Made by a program: the position numbers and the translations under genes. DNA of 64,000 nt from Paenibacillus sp. UNC451MF (GTDB lineage Bacteria; Bacillota; Bacilli; Paenibacillales; NBRC-103111), in NCBI RefSeq assembly GCF_000686845.1, contig NZ_JMLS01000001.1, positions 1 through 64,000 of the forward strand, given 5' to 3'. Within the stretch, counting starts at the first letter, position 1. Every line of letters begins with the position of its first letter. The notes beneath the pieces were generated by a model. It was not told where the DNA came from. It did not search any database and saw only the letters and a list, made by a program, of their open reading frames with translations. Shown in pieces: positions 9,222 to 20,065 of this stretch.

Positions 9222-9716
9222 TTAGCTATTGCTGCTGACTTGACGGAATTTGATAAAGCTGCCCACTCGCCAGACACAGATGTACAGGTAAGCCATCACC
9301 ATAGTCAAAACAGTGAATTCCGTATAATCGAGACCTTTGAAATACTGGGACAATGCCACCCGAATAATAATGACAGCGATGATCACGTATTTAAAGTTTT
9401 TATTACGTTTGGCGTAGATCTGCCCGTCTTCACGCCTCTCGTACCCTGTATGATAGAGCATAACACTGCCGAGAGCGATTCCGAGAACACCTGCAATCAG
9501 CATCTCCCAAATCGCCGGGAGATGGAACGGATGATCGGGTATATGTGTTAGTGAATTAATAGAATAGCCGAATACAATAAGCAGCAAGACTAAGGGGGTT
9601 AGCATACGATATCCCTTATTCCGTATGGGCTTATCTTTGCGGCGAGATCTAAGCCAAATAACGAGTACGATGACAACAGCGATGATGATGAATTGAATAA
9701 ACGTTTGAGTAGTCAT
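9222..9716 (-). CDS. Integral membrane protein, probable DUF1453/CcdC-like
   Basis: This 164-residue protein has about five predicted membrane segments, with a hydrophobic N-terminal segment followed by RSRRKDKPIRNKG. Its length, topology and the KNFKYVIIAVIIIRVAL segment recall the DUF1453 (CcdC-like) family, whose biochemical role is not settled. A GGGGG ribosome site lies 6 nt before the ATG. It is downstream of the YtrA-type ABC operon on the same strand with 77 bp between; whether it is co-transcribed is unclear. Family assignment is by appearance only. Confidence 0.6.
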   Translation of the reverse strand: MTTQTFIQFIIIAVVIVLVIWLRSRRKDKPIRNKGYRMLTPLVLLLIVFGYSINSLTHIPDHPFHLPAIWEMLIAGVLGIALGSVMLYHTGYERREDGQIYAKRNKNFKYVIIAVIIIRVALSQYFKGLDYTEFTVLTMVMAYLYICVWRVGSFIKFRQVSSNS

Positions 9717-9793
9717 AATCTACCCCCAATTGTGTTATTATGCTAATTTTGCATTAGAATTATTAGAATACCCTGAAATAGGGCCAATTATGG

Positions 9794-10477
9794 TCAGACC
9801 GTCGCCCTGCGCAGTAGAGCATAGGATACGAATGCATACAGGAAAATCACCAGAGCCATGCAGCACACGAATAGAGCAAAGTGCCCGACAAACCAAAGAG
9901 CGATTCCGACCCATAGCTGATAGTGGGTAAATACGAGCGCGAGACTGCTGAAAAGGACTAACACCGCGGCTAAGAAAATAAATAATCCGCTTGGACCAAA
10001 CCGTCGATGTATGCTGGATATAGCAAACCCCAGAAAGTGCAAATGCAGGAGTAGGACTAGATAAATCACGAGATGCCCTGCCACGTTAAAGGTATCGACT
10101 AAAGGGTTATTGAAAAAATACATCTTGACCCTCCAACCATCTGTACTATGTTCGACAAGCGAGAAAATACTTAACAAGAGGGCTGACACCACATTGATAA
10201 TCAAGGCAGCAAGAGTAGTGCCAAGAAAGTAATCTTTTCTCCGCACACTCAAGCCGAGTGCAAATGGAAACGTTTGAGCCATAGTTACGGCGCCAATGAT
10301 CGTCATGGAGATGAAAATGGACGCAAGACCTCCGGTATAAAATGGCTCTTGGTTATCGATTAAATAGCTGACGAACAGGTTAACGATAAAACTAGAAAGT
10401 AGAATGGCCCAAGGGAGTAAGAAAGCTGTCCACTTGTCTCTAAAATGCATTTTTATAATAGCTGGAATCCGGTTCAT
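9794..10477 (-). CDS. ABC transporter permease of YtrA-regulated operon
   Basis: This 227-residue protein has six hydrophobic segments (SFIVNLFVSYLI, FISMTIIGAVTM and others) and is the membrane partner of the ATPase encoded just upstream. The two genes overlap by 4 nt (ATGA), which implies translational coupling. The set GntR(YtrA-type)-ATPase-permease resembles Bacillus ytrABC and bacitracin or cell-envelope stress exporters. The substrate is unknown. Confidence 0.8.
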   Translation of the reverse strand: MNRIPAIIKMHFRDKWTAFLLPWAILLSSFIVNLFVSYLIDNQEPFYTGGLASIFISMTIIGAVTMAQTFPFALGLSVRRKDYFLGTTLAALIINVVSALLLSIFSLVEHSTDGWRVKMYFFNNPLVDTFNVAGHLVIYLVLLLHLHFLGFAISSIHRRFGPSGLFIFLAAVLVLFSSLALVFTHYQLWVGIALWFVGHFALFVCCMALVIFLYAFVSYALLRRATV

Positions 10478-11370
10478 CGGGTATCCACCGCCTTATTATC
10501 GAATTTCCCCTTCGTGAGATGAACGATCAACTGCTGCAAAGAGACCGGTGCAAGCTCCAATCCTTGAGCCTCCGCACGTTTACGCTCCTTGTCGTCCAGG
10601 TTCCCCATTATGGTAGCTGTCACTAATGCGCCGAATGGTTCACGTGAGATCGTACGTTTATCCGCAATGAAGGAATCGACTGTGGACGCCAGACCGGCCA
10701 CGGAAACTGCCTGCCCGCGTAATGTCTCTGCTTCCTCGTCAATAAGCAGCTTCCCGCCATCGATCACAATAACATGCTCTAAAATCCGGCTTACCTCATC
10801 GATCAAATGAGTAGACAAGATAATGGTCCGTGGATAAGCCGCATAATCCTCAATCAACCGGTCATAGAATAAGCCCCTAGCTACAGCATCGAGTCCTAAA
10901 TAGGGCTCATCGAAAATCGTCAGCGGAGCCCGGCTGGCTAAGCCGATGACAATACCTACAGAAGAGAGCATCCCTCTCGACAGCTTCTTGATCTTACGTT
11001 TAAGAGGAAGCTGGAATTCCTCGATTAACGAATAGGCAAACTCCTCATCCCAATCCGGGAAGATGGAAGGGGCCAACTGAAGTACGTCCATAACGCGGAA
11101 ATGATCAGGGTACTTCTGGCTTTCCTTAATGAAGCAAATTTGACTTAAAACGCGATTGTTCTCATACGGAGCTTCCCCGAATACCTTGACTTCGCCGTTT
11201 GTAGGGAATAATTGCGCCGTTATCATATGCATGATCGTCGTCTTTCCTGCGCCGTTCCTTCCGAGTAGTCCATATATTTTGCCGGATTCTATGACAAAAC
11301 TGATATCATCGACCGCTTTGATAGTTCCATAAGATTTGCTCAGTCCGTGAACCTCTATAACATGACTCAT
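10474..11370 (-). CDS. ABC transporter ATP-binding protein (ABC-2 export type)
   Basis: The 298-residue ATPase has Walker A GRNGAGKTT, a signature-like LSRGMLSSVG in place of LSGGQ, Walker B LTIFDEP and the H-loop STHLID. The C-terminal 80 residues are a family-variable extension. It overlaps the regulator upstream and the permease downstream by 4 nt each, so three genes form one coupled operon. Confidence 0.9.
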   Translation of the reverse strand: MSHVIEVHGLSKSYGTIKAVDDISFVIESGKIYGLLGRNGAGKTTIMHMITAQLFPTNGEVKVFGEAPYENNRVLSQICFIKESQKYPDHFRVMDVLQLAPSIFPDWDEEFAYSLIEEFQLPLKRKIKKLSRGMLSSVGIVIGLASRAPLTIFDEPYLGLDAVARGLFYDRLIEDYAAYPRTIILSTHLIDEVSRILEHVIVIDGGKLLIDEEAETLRGQAVSVAGLASTVDSFIADKRTISREPFGALVTATIMGNLDDKERKRAEAQGLELAPVSLQQLIVHLTKGKFDNKAVDTR

Positions 11371-11738
11371 GAATTAGCATCTCCTTTCCGAATCATCTCC
11401 GTCAATTGCTCCTTTGTAATTCCAAGCTTTTCGGCTTCTCGGATCATCGTTACGACAAACTGCTCGTAAAACTGATGTTTTCTTTTTTCCAGCAATTCTA
11501 CACGGGCTCCTGTCGCTACAAACATGCCGATCCCTCGCTTTTTATACAAAATTCCTTGATCCACCAGCAGATTGACACCTTTCGCAGCCGTTGCCGGATT
11601 GATCTGGTAAAAGGCGGCGAATTGATTCGTCGAAGGAACCTGCGATTCTTCAGGCAGTCGTCCTTCGACGATGTCGTCCTCGATCCGTTCGGCAATTTGC
11701 ACGAATATCGGACGGCTGTCATCTATTATCAATCCCAT
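11367..11738 (-). CDS. GntR-family regulator, YtrA subfamily
   Basis: The 123-residue protein has a GntR winged helix (RPIFVQIAERIEDDIVEGRLPEESQVPSTNQFAAFYQINPATAAKGVNLLVDQGILYKKRGIGMFV) and the short C-terminal helical tail of the YtrA subfamily, with no large effector domain. Family members repress their own ABC operon. Its promoter carries a 9-bp perfect inverted repeat next to the -10 element, the likely binding site. Confidence 0.92.
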   Translation of the reverse strand: MGLIIDDSRPIFVQIAERIEDDIVEGRLPEESQVPSTNQFAAFYQINPATAAKGVNLLVDQGILYKKRGIGMFVATGARVELLEKRKHQFYEQFVVTMIREAEKLGITKEQLTEMIRKGDANS

Positions 11739-11770
11739 AATCTAATCACCAACTCTCTACTACTTAACTG

Positions 11771-11819
11771 GTTAGTTACTCATGTAACTAACTATATAAG
11801 CGGAGGGTGCATTTGTCAA
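11771..11819 (-). promoter_or_regulatory. Promoter and YtrA-type operator of the GntR-ABC operon
   Basis: On the minus strand TTGACA (11819-11814), a 17-bp spacer and TATAGT (11796-11791) form a near-consensus sigma-A promoter. GTTAGTTAC-TCAT-GTAACTAAC (11771-11792) is a perfect 9-bp inverted repeat overlapping the -10 by 2 bp, placed to block initiation. Confidence 0.85.
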
Positions 11820-11987
11820 TGGACCTTTATACTGAAAAAAAGCATGGATGGGGACAGATTCAATAACAAGTGCCGATCTTATTTTATAAAGTATAGAAAA
11901 AATCTATGTTATCTAATAAAAATCATAGATAAAATTAACATAACCTTTAGATTCAGATAACATATCTCTTAATAATAGCTAGTAAAC

Positions 11988-12015
11988 TAAAGCTAGTTTT
12001 GAAAGAAGTGGATAT
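11988..12015 (+). promoter_or_regulatory. Sigma-D-like promoter of the chemoreceptor gene
   Basis: TAAA (11988-11991), 16 bp and GTGGATAT (12008-12015) match the motility sigma factor consensus TAAA-N14-16-GCCGATAT at 10 of 12 positions. The rest of the 308-bp gap around it (11739-12046) is AT-rich, apart from the YtrA promoter. Confidence 0.55.
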
Positions 12016-12046
12016 ATAACTAGAGAGCATAGAGGGGATTGTTTGG

Positions 12047-13822
12047 ATGCTTAATCGTTTGGGGCGACTATTGAACTTGAAGGCTGTGAGAGGCGCTGCA
12101 CAACTGACCGTTCGGAAAAAATTAATTAGCTCTTTCCTGGTCATTATCGTAATGCTATTGATTGTAGGAGCAACCGCTATGAGCAGGATGTCCCTGATGC
12201 AGCAGGAAATGAAGGAAATTACAGGCTCCTGGATGGCAGGAATTAAAACAATCAACCAGATTAACCTGTTGGGGAAACATATGCTGGCTCTTCAAGCCAC
12301 TATGATTATGGAACCTAATGATGACAAAAAGAAGACGTTTATGCCGGAATCAGGTGCCATCTTCAAGCGAATTGACGATCTTCTAGCGCTATATGGACAG
12401 CGAGCCGGGATTCAGGAAGACCAGGAACATTTGGATAAGCTGCGGCAGCGCTGGTCTGAGTATAAAAATGTGTACTCAGACTCGTTCGTTATGGCTAACA
12501 GAGTTAACTTCGTTGAGGGATCGGGAGCCTACGCCAGTCAAATTACGGCTATGCTGTCCAAATCCGAGCAAGCCTATGAAGCCATGCAGCAGGAGATTGA
12601 TACGCTGGTCAAGCTGAATGAGAGCGGGGCGCAGGCGTCGACACAGAAGAGCCAGCAGCTGTATAACAGTGCATTAAGAGGGATCGGGATCACGCTGCTG
12701 TTAACGATTATCGTATCTATCATAACGGCAGTTGTTATGGCGGGTAACGTGGCAAATCCGGTTAGGCAAGTATCGGAAGCCCTTCAGCGGATTGCACAGG
12801 GAAACCTATCCCTTGCCTCGCTCCAAGTCAATAATAGGGATGAGATCGGACAGCTGGTGGTTTCGCTGAACCAAATGAGGGTGCAGCTAAGGACGACTAT
12901 TATACATATTCACGATGCTTCGAATGCTGTGGCAGCTTCTTCGGAGCAATTGCTCGCTTACAGCGAGCAAAATACTCAAGCCGCGGAAGAGGTGAGTGAA
13001 TCGATTCGAGTCGTTGCCGTAGGCTCGGAGCATCAAATGACCTGCGCAGGTGAGACCGGACAATCGATTGAAGCCATAACCGAAGGCGTCAGACTCATAG
13101 CCGAGTCCACTATTGAAGTATCCGATGTCGCCGCAGATGCTTCCATGCAAGCAAGGCAGGGCCATGCATCGATGCAGTCAGCTATGGATGCCATGCGCAA
13201 TATTACCTCGGTTGTGATGCGAGCGGAGCAAGGGATGAAGCAGCTCGGAGAGCACTCGCAGCAAATTGGCGGTATTGTTCACCTGATTGGCGAGCTGGCC
13301 AATCAGACAAGTCTGCTAGCATTGAATGCGGCTATTGAATCGGCGAGAGCGGGAGAGCATGGCCGCGGGTTTGCTGTAGTTGCTAGCGAGGTGAGGAAGC
13401 TGGCAGAGCAATCGGCCCAAGCCGGACAGCACATCGCCGGTATTATAAAAGAGGTGCAAGCCGATACGATCAAGGTGGCAGAGACGATGAAACTTGGAAT
13501 GAACGAGGCGGAGACCGGATTGGCCTCTATGACCCATGCGGAGTCATCCTTCACAGGCATCGTGCAAAGCGCTGAAGAGGTAAGCATGAATATTCAGCAG
13601 ATCTCCTATGCCGCACAGAGTTTGGCGAACAGCGCACAGCTGGCATATGCTTCCGTAAAGGAGATGAATCAATCGGCACGGCACTCCGCTGAGGCGGCAC
13701 AATCCGTTGTGGCGGTTACGGGTAAGCAGCTTGACTCCGTGAACGATATGGCTCGATCAGCGAACTCTTTGAGCGCAATTTCTTGCGATTTGCGTCAGCA
13801 GGTCAAGATGTTTACCGTGTAA
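12047..13822 (+). CDS. Methyl-accepting chemotaxis protein
   Basis: This 591-residue receptor has a membrane segment near residues 27-47, a four-helix-bundle-like extracellular sensor ([25 protein letters not shown] onwards), a second membrane segment near 206-228, a HAMP domain ([19 protein letters not shown]) and a long coiled-coil signalling domain. The hairpin tip reads [22 protein letters not shown], followed by [19 protein letters not shown], the most conserved part of chemoreceptors. It signals through CheA/CheW to flagella. GAGGGG precedes the ATG, and a sigma-D-like promoter lies upstream. The ligand is unknown. Confidence 0.95.
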   Translation: MLNRLGRLLNLKAVRGAAQLTVRKKLISSFLVIIVMLLIVGATAMSRMSLMQQEMKEITGSWMAGIKTINQINLLGKHMLALQATMIMEPNDDKKKTFMPESGAIFKRIDDLLALYGQRAGIQEDQEHLDKLRQRWSEYKNVYSDSFVMANRVNFVEGSGAYASQITAMLSKSEQAYEAMQQEIDTLVKLNESGAQASTQKSQQLYNSALRGIGITLLLTIIVSIITAVVMAGNVANPVRQVSEALQRIAQGNLSLASLQVNNRDEIGQLVVSLNQMRVQLRTTIIHIHDASNAVAASSEQLLAYSEQNTQAAEEVSESIRVVAVGSEHQMTCAGETGQSIEAITEGVRLIAESTIEVSDVAADASMQARQGHASMQSAMDAMRNITSVVMRAEQGMKQLGEHSQQIGGIVHLIGELANQTSLLALNAAIESARAGEHGRGFAVVASEVRKLAEQSAQAGQHIAGIIKEVQADTIKVAETMKLGMNEAETGLASMTHAESSFTGIVQSAEEVSMNIQQISYAAQSLANSAQLAYASVKEMNQSARHSAEAAQSVVAVTGKQLDSVNDMARSANSLSAISCDLRQQVKMFTV

Positions 13823-13853
13823 TAATAATCAAAAATAAAGCCTCTGATGAGGA

Positions 13854-13882
13854 TTGACAGTAATGGAAAATAAGCCTATATT
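13854..13882 (+). promoter_or_regulatory. Sigma-A promoter of the lacI-family gene
   Basis: TTGACA (13854-13859), a 17-bp spacer and TATATT (13877-13882). The predicted start of transcription, near 13889, is immediately before the palindromic operator at 13895-13918. Confidence 0.8.
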
Positions 13883-13894
13883 GATTTGAGTGTT

Positions 13895-13918
13895 CTTTTC
13901 GTGTGCGCACACGAAAAG
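13895..13918. promoter_or_regulatory. LacI-type operator O1 (autoregulatory)
   Basis: A perfect 24-bp palindrome with core CGTGTGCGCACACG flanked by CTTTT and AAAAG, centred between 13906 and 13907. It sits just past the predicted transcription start of the regulator gene. The same 14-bp core occurs twice more before the arabinofuranosidase gene. Confidence 0.85.
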
Positions 13919-13956
13919 TGAGATTGGAAATCATGCGCATTGTTCTAGGAGGAGCT

Positions 13957-14949
13957 ATGGGAGTTACGATTAAAGAAATTGCAGTCCTCTGTGGAGTATC
14001 TCCCGGTACGGTTGATCGCGCTTTGAACCATCGGCCAGGAATTAGTGAGAAGACCAAGGCTCGAATATTGAAGGTTGCCGAGCAAATGAATTACCAGCCT
14101 GACTATATGGCGAGAAGCTTAGCCAAGGGAAGAACGATGACGATCGGCGTTGTGCTGTTCGATCTGTACAATCGCTCGTTTTCGCAGCTGATGAATTCGA
14201 TAGAGGCGGCTTCAAGACAGCATGGCTATTTTGTTGATCTGGTTTTGACGAACAAAGACCCAGAGAATGAAAAGAAGTGTATTGAACACTTGATCCACCG
14301 AAAGGTTGATGGCATTATCATTTTTGCCATTAATCAAGGAGAAGAATTCAACCGCTACTTAAAAAGCCTGCAAATTCCAGTCGTGACGATATGCAATTAT
14401 GTTTCCGACGATTGGAGCTATATCGGTATTGACGACCGGCGGGCGATGAAAGAGGCTGTCCACTATATATGTGAGAAGCGATACGAGCGCTTCATCTATG
14501 TATGCCCACCGCTGTCTTATCGCGGAAGGACGAACATATTCACGCAGGAGGAACGGCTTGCCGGCTGCCTGGAAGGGCTTAAGGAAAGCGGAATTGAGCA
14601 GCAGCCGATCATCATCATGGATAAAGATTACATCGGAGCTATAAGCCAGCTTGATTTTGTCGGCGAATCGAAAACGACGGCGATTATATGCTCTTGCGAT
14701 ATTTACGCTTTGGAAGTGATGAATCATTTGAAAAGCAGGGGTCTCCATATCCCTGAAGATGTAGGAATTATGGGCTTCGATAATATTGACGTCCTGAAGT
14801 ACATTTCGCCTGCATTGACTACGGTGGAATACGCTGTAGAGGAATTCGGCTCCAGAGCCGTTCAATGCATGATCGAGCAGATCGAGCAAGGTACTTGTAC
14901 ACCTGTGCCGCTGCTGCCTTATCAAATCATTACCGGTGAGTCCATATGA
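13957..14949 (+). CDS. LacI-family transcriptional regulator of arabinofuranosidase
   Basis: From the ATG at 13957, preceded by AGGAGGAG, the protein has about 330 residues. The HTH reads VTIKEIAVLCGVSPGTVDRALN and is followed by the hinge region ARSLAKGR and a periplasmic-binding-like effector domain (TIGVVLFDLYNRSF onward; ICSCDIYALEVMNHL; DVGIMGFDNIDVL). The usual S-x-x-T-V-S-R of the recognition helix is S-P-G-T-V-D-R here. Family members bind a sugar or sugar derivative and leave palindromic operators. Three identical 14-bp operator cores flank this gene, so it most likely represses itself and the adjacent GH51 gene, with arabinose or an arabino-oligosaccharide as probable inducer. Confidence 0.93.
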   Translation: MGVTIKEIAVLCGVSPGTVDRALNHRPGISEKTKARILKVAEQMNYQPDYMARSLAKGRTMTIGVVLFDLYNRSFSQLMNSIEAASRQHGYFVDLVLTNKDPENEKKCIEHLIHRKVDGIIIFAINQGEEFNRYLKSLQIPVVTICNYVSDDWSYIGIDDRRAMKEAVHYICEKRYERFIYVCPPLSYRGRTNIFTQEERLAGCLEGLKESGIEQQPIIIMDKDYIGAISQLDFVGESKTTAIICSCDIYALEVMNHLKSRGLHIPEDVGIMGFDNIDVLKYISPALTTVEYAVEEFGSRAVQCMIEQIEQGTCTPVPLLPYQIITGESI

Positions 14950-14973
14950 TCCCGGTAAATTTTTCAGCTTTTA

Positions 14974-14989
14974 TCGTGTGCGCACACGA
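14974..14989. promoter_or_regulatory. LacI-type operator O2
   Basis: TCGTGTGCGCACACGA, a perfect 16-bp palindrome with the same core as O1, 25 bp past the regulator's stop and upstream of the GH51 gene. Confidence 0.8.
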
Positions 14990-15041
14990 AAATGGGTGAA
15001 GGAGCTTAATCAACCCTCTGGGGCACTCTTTTGCCATAATG

Positions 15042-15055
15042 CGTGTGCGCACACG
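15042..15055. promoter_or_regulatory. LacI-type operator O3
   Basis: CGTGTGCGCACACG, a third copy of the 14-bp core, directly after a -10-like CATAAT (15035-15040). It is centred 67 bp from O2, a spacing that could allow a DNA loop. Confidence 0.8.
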
Positions 15056-15079
15056 GTTCAAATACAATGACATTTCTAA

Positions 15080-16612
<1,533 letters not shown>

Positions 16613-16629
16613 TCTATCAATCATACAAC

Positions 16630-16665
16630 AAAGGACAAGTCGCTTCTGCGAGCTTGTCCTTTTCA
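16630..16665. terminator. Bidirectional terminator between abfA and the AraC-type gene
   Basis: AAAGGACAAGTCGC pairs with GCGAGCTTGTCCTTT in a long stem with T-rich DNA on the plus-strand side. It separates two convergent genes. Confidence 0.8.
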
Positions 16666-16669
16666 TCTC

Positions 16670-18925
16670 TTACCCCTGCGCCACCATAGAAGTTCTGCGG
16701 TACTCACTCGGAGTCATCCCGGTCCACTTCTTGAACATCCGGTTAAAAGAAGTAATGTTGCGGTAGCCGATCTGCTGACCTACGTCGTTAATGCTTGTAT
16801 CGGTGCTGGACAGCAGCTCCTGGGCTTTGCGAATGCGAATATCATTCAGATGATCGCTGAAATTCGTTCCGGTTTTCTCCTTAATGTACACGGATAAATA
16901 GGCGCTCGACATATTGAGCTTATCCGCCAGATAGTCAAGGGACAGCTCTTCTCCATACTTGGTATGAAGGAGATCCATGACGAAGGTGATGATCGGATCG
17001 CTTTCCCCTTTTTTCTCCGTAATCAGGGAGACGGCCAGATGGAACATATCGCGGAACACCTGCTTGTATTCCTCCAAAGTACAGCACTCCTTCAATTGCT
17101 GCATCAGCGGCTTGAGCGGCCATGAATCCCCCTGCTCAATTTTATAAATATCCATGAACTTCCACACTTTAGCTTCAAGCGATTCCGCAAATAACGTAAA
17201 CTGCGTTACACTTGCTTCCTTATCCGCCATATCGTCGAGAAAGCGTTCGACGAGAGTTATAGATCCAGTATCGTCTCCGGCTTGGAGGCGGGCGTTCAAT
17301 TCCTGGTCCTGTGCCGGGCTTAAGGTGAAGGTAGCAGGCAGAGGGCGGCTTCCGAACATAATCTGAGTCTCTTCCACCAGCTTGGCCTGCCGGACGATTT
17401 CCAGCACCTGACGGTATGCGTGATTGAATTGGGAAGAATGCTCGAACCAAGAGCTAACGGCTACGGTAAACAGGCTGTAGTTGCTGTCCCTATCGAATAC
17501 GACTTTAAGTTCCTGCAGCACCTCTTCAATAATTTCCCGTTCGTAACGGCCGTTAATGACCGTCAATATTTGATTCTTTTCCATTTGGAACGTGTGACAA
17601 CCGGGAATCTTCTCCGAAAAGATAAGGGAGATGTGCTCGCGGAAATAGTAGGCGGCACGATCCTTTTTCAATATTGTGTCATCGAAGGAGCCGCTGCGGA
17701 ATCGGAGCATGAAGAGTACGATCGTAAAGCTTTCCTCGGCAGCGATAAAGCCTTTCCATTCGTTAATGTCTGTATTGATGCTTTTCAGCTTATTAATGTA
17801 GTTATAGCTTTTCAGTATCGACTGCTTGCTGGACAGCTCAGTCTGAATCGTATCTTTCTCGGATGCGAGATCGAGAATTTTTTGATGAATAAAGGCAAAT
17901 TCGCTGATGGAGCTGCTCATGCCGGCAGTTTGCCCGTTCAAGATGGACGAGATTAACTGTTTGACCGGTTGATTGATTCGTTTGCTGTAAAAAAAAGATA
18001 CGGCCAGGGCGATAGCAATCGACATGATGAAAATGACCAACAATGTGATCATCAGCCGATTCAGCTGTGCGGCCATTGCAGCATTAGGCACGGCGGTAAT
18101 ATAGGTCATTCCTTCACTGTCGGTTTCCTTGAAATAATAGATGCCGTCCTTCAGCTTGTAATCGATCCCGGAAGAGAAGGTAGGAAGCTGAGCCGTCGCT
18201 TTGTCTTCAGACGATTGATATATGACGGTCTGGTCTTTATCCAGAATCATGAATTGGCGAGCATGGTCGTTATCATCAAAGAAAGCTTGTTGAGATTTGG
18301 TAATGTCTAAAAATGCCGTAACCATATAGCTGCTGTCCGGAAGCTTGAAGCTGATGGGCAGCAGTTCTTTTTTGTCCGGGACATTCCATGTGGTCTGAAA
18401 CCCGGAGGTAGGCAGCAGGTTGAAATTAGACCTCTGACTCAGCTGAGAGCTCCAGAACGACAACGGATAGATTCCGCTTGTATACAGAAGATTGAACTGA
18501 TCCTCCGCGTCGCTGCTGCCTTCTTTGTCCAATGTAAAGGAATTGGAGCCGTAATACACGATGATATTATCGAGAAACAGCTGCGGGTTATACACTTCGG
18601 CACGCAAGGTTTCAATGATTTTTTTTCCTTGAAGATAGTTGACGTCCTTATCCTGTTTGGATAATAGCTGGCGATTAAAGCCGGTGACGTCCGTGTCATT
18701 GTACACTTTGTATAAGACAGACTTGATCCGAGCAAAGTGAGTGTTGTAACGTTCCGCTGTATTTTGCAGGCTCAACCGGTTGAAGCGAATGAGCTCGTCC
18801 TGATATTTGCTTTTGAAAAATGCAAACGCAACCATGTTGAACGTGAAGAACAACAGAATGATGACCAAAAAGCTAATGAGAATAGTTAAAAACAAAGAAG
18901 TTTTTTTGGTTTGAATTCGTTTCAT
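16670..18925 (-). CDS. Membrane-bound AraC-family sensor-regulator
   Basis: This 751-residue protein has a membrane segment near residues 13-37 (FLTILISFLVIILLFFTFN), an extracellular sensor of about 250 residues, a second membrane segment near 290-312 (MITLLVIFIMSIAIALAVSFFYS), a cytoplasmic linker of about 300 residues and a C-terminal AraC double HTH (LSLDYLADKLNMSSAYLSVYIKE; SINDVGQQIGYRNITSFNRMFKKWTGMTPSEYRR). One-component sensors of this layout are abundant in Paenibacillus and usually control an adjacent sugar ABC operon. Here the LplB/YtcP/LplA operon is divergent, 218 bp away. The linker shows no clear HAMP signature. Confidence 0.92.
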   Translation of the reverse strand: MKRIQTKKTSLFLTILISFLVIILLFFTFNMVAFAFFKSKYQDELIRFNRLSLQNTAERYNTHFARIKSVLYKVYNDTDVTGFNRQLLSKQDKDVNYLQGKKIIETLRAEVYNPQLFLDNIIVYYGSNSFTLDKEGSSDAEDQFNLLYTSGIYPLSFWSSQLSQRSNFNLLPTSGFQTTWNVPDKKELLPISFKLPDSSYMVTAFLDITKSQQAFFDDNDHARQFMILDKDQTVIYQSSEDKATAQLPTFSSGIDYKLKDGIYYFKETDSEGMTYITAVPNAAMAAQLNRLMITLLVIFIMSIAIALAVSFFYSKRINQPVKQLISSILNGQTAGMSSSISEFAFIHQKILDLASEKDTIQTELSSKQSILKSYNYINKLKSINTDINEWKGFIAAEESFTIVLFMLRFRSGSFDDTILKKDRAAYYFREHISLIFSEKIPGCHTFQMEKNQILTVINGRYEREIIEEVLQELKVVFDRDSNYSLFTVAVSSWFEHSSQFNHAYRQVLEIVRQAKLVEETQIMFGSRPLPATFTLSPAQDQELNARLQAGDDTGSITLVERFLDDMADKEASVTQFTLFAESLEAKVWKFMDIYKIEQGDSWPLKPLMQQLKECCTLEEYKQVFRDMFHLAVSLITEKKGESDPIITFVMDLLHTKYGEELSLDYLADKLNMSSAYLSVYIKEKTGTNFSDHLNDIRIRKAQELLSSTDTSINDVGQQIGYRNITSFNRMFKKWTGMTPSEYRRTSMVAQG

Positions 18926-19143
18926 TCGAGCGACTCCTTTAACAACTTTGGCTGTTCTTACTATCTTACAGGATGCGCTTTGAACAGGGAAGGAACAAAA
19001 TTTTAGATTCTTATCACTTTTTTAGAAACCAAGGTAAAGCCCGAAAACAAAAGAAAAGAGAATAGCCAGACTGAGGGTGAGCATCGTATGATCCGAAACA
19101 GGAACAGACCACCACGAGCGATAACGCAGAAAGGAAGGTGACT

Positions 19144-20049
19144 ATGAATACAGCGATGAAACGCATACGAAGAAACGCAGATCTGTATTTGCTGTTCCTG
19201 CCGGTCTTGGTTTTCTTCATAGTATTCGAGTACGTGCCTATGTATGGGGTTCAAATTGCATTCAAGGATTTTATTGCAACCAAAGGAATTTGGGGGAGTC
19301 CATGGGTCGGGTTCAAACATTTCGAACGGTTTTTTTCCAGCTTTTATTTTTGGAGAATAATGAAGAATACATTGGGCATCGGCTTATACCAGCTGCTTGT
19401 CGGGTTTCCCGTACCGATCCTGCTGGCACTCATGATTAATGAGGTGCGTTCGAGCCTTTATCGCCGGTTTATTCAAACGGTGACTTATGCCCCGCACTTT
19501 TTATCGACGGTCGTAGCGGTCGGAATGATCATGATGTTTCTTGCACCGGAAAGCGGGATGATCAATCTGCTCATCCAATGGTTCGGAGGTGAACCGATCT
19601 CCTTCCTGACGGAGCCGGCTTGGTTTAAGACGGTATATGTATTATCAGGTGTGTGGCAGCAAATGGGGTGGAGCTCGATTATTTATTTGGCTGCATTGTC
19701 AGGCATCGACCCGCAGCTTCATGAAGCTGCAAGAATGGACGGAGCAAGCAGACTGCAGCGCATTTGGCACATCAATTTGCCCGGCATCATGCCGACCGTC
19801 GTTATTCTGCTGATTCTGAATGTAGGATCCATTCTTGGAGTAGGCTTCGAGAAAGTATTCCTGATGCAAAATTCGCTGAACATGTCCGCGTCAGATGTCA
19901 TTTCCACCAATGTATACAGAAGCGGTATTCTTGGGGCGGAATTTAGCTATTCCGCGGCGGTAGGGCTATTCAATTCCGTCGTCAACTTTGTGCTGCTGCT
20001 GTCGGTAAATCGGATTGCGCGCAAAGTCAGTGAAACGAGTCTATGGTAG
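19144..20049 (+). CDS. Sugar ABC transporter permease, LplB type
   Basis: About 301 residues with six membrane segments, the N-terminal LFLPVLVFFIVFEYVPMYGVQIAFKDF block typical of LplB-type permeases, and the EAA loop EAARMDGASRLQRIWHINLPGI that contacts the ATPase. No ATPase is encoded in this operon, as usual for these systems, which share an MsmX-type ATPase encoded elsewhere. ATG 19144 is chosen over GTG 19138 because AGGAAGG is better spaced to it. It is the first gene of an operon running to 25749. Confidence 0.93.
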   Translation: MNTAMKRIRRNADLYLLFLPVLVFFIVFEYVPMYGVQIAFKDFIATKGIWGSPWVGFKHFERFFSSFYFWRIMKNTLGIGLYQLLVGFPVPILLALMINEVRSSLYRRFIQTVTYAPHFLSTVVAVGMIMMFLAPESGMINLLIQWFGGEPISFLTEPAWFKTVYVLSGVWQQMGWSSIIYLAALSGIDPQLHEAARMDGASRLQRIWHINLPGIMPTVVILLILNVGSILGVGFEKVFLMQNSLNMSASDVISTNVYRSGILGAEFSYSAAVGLFNSVVNFVLLLSVNRIARKVSETSLW

Positions 20050-20065
20050 AGAGGGGGAGACTGCA

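Noticed and set aside
13820-13856. Terminator after the chemoreceptor gene
   Set aside because: GCCTC-TGAT-GAGG is too short and has no T run.
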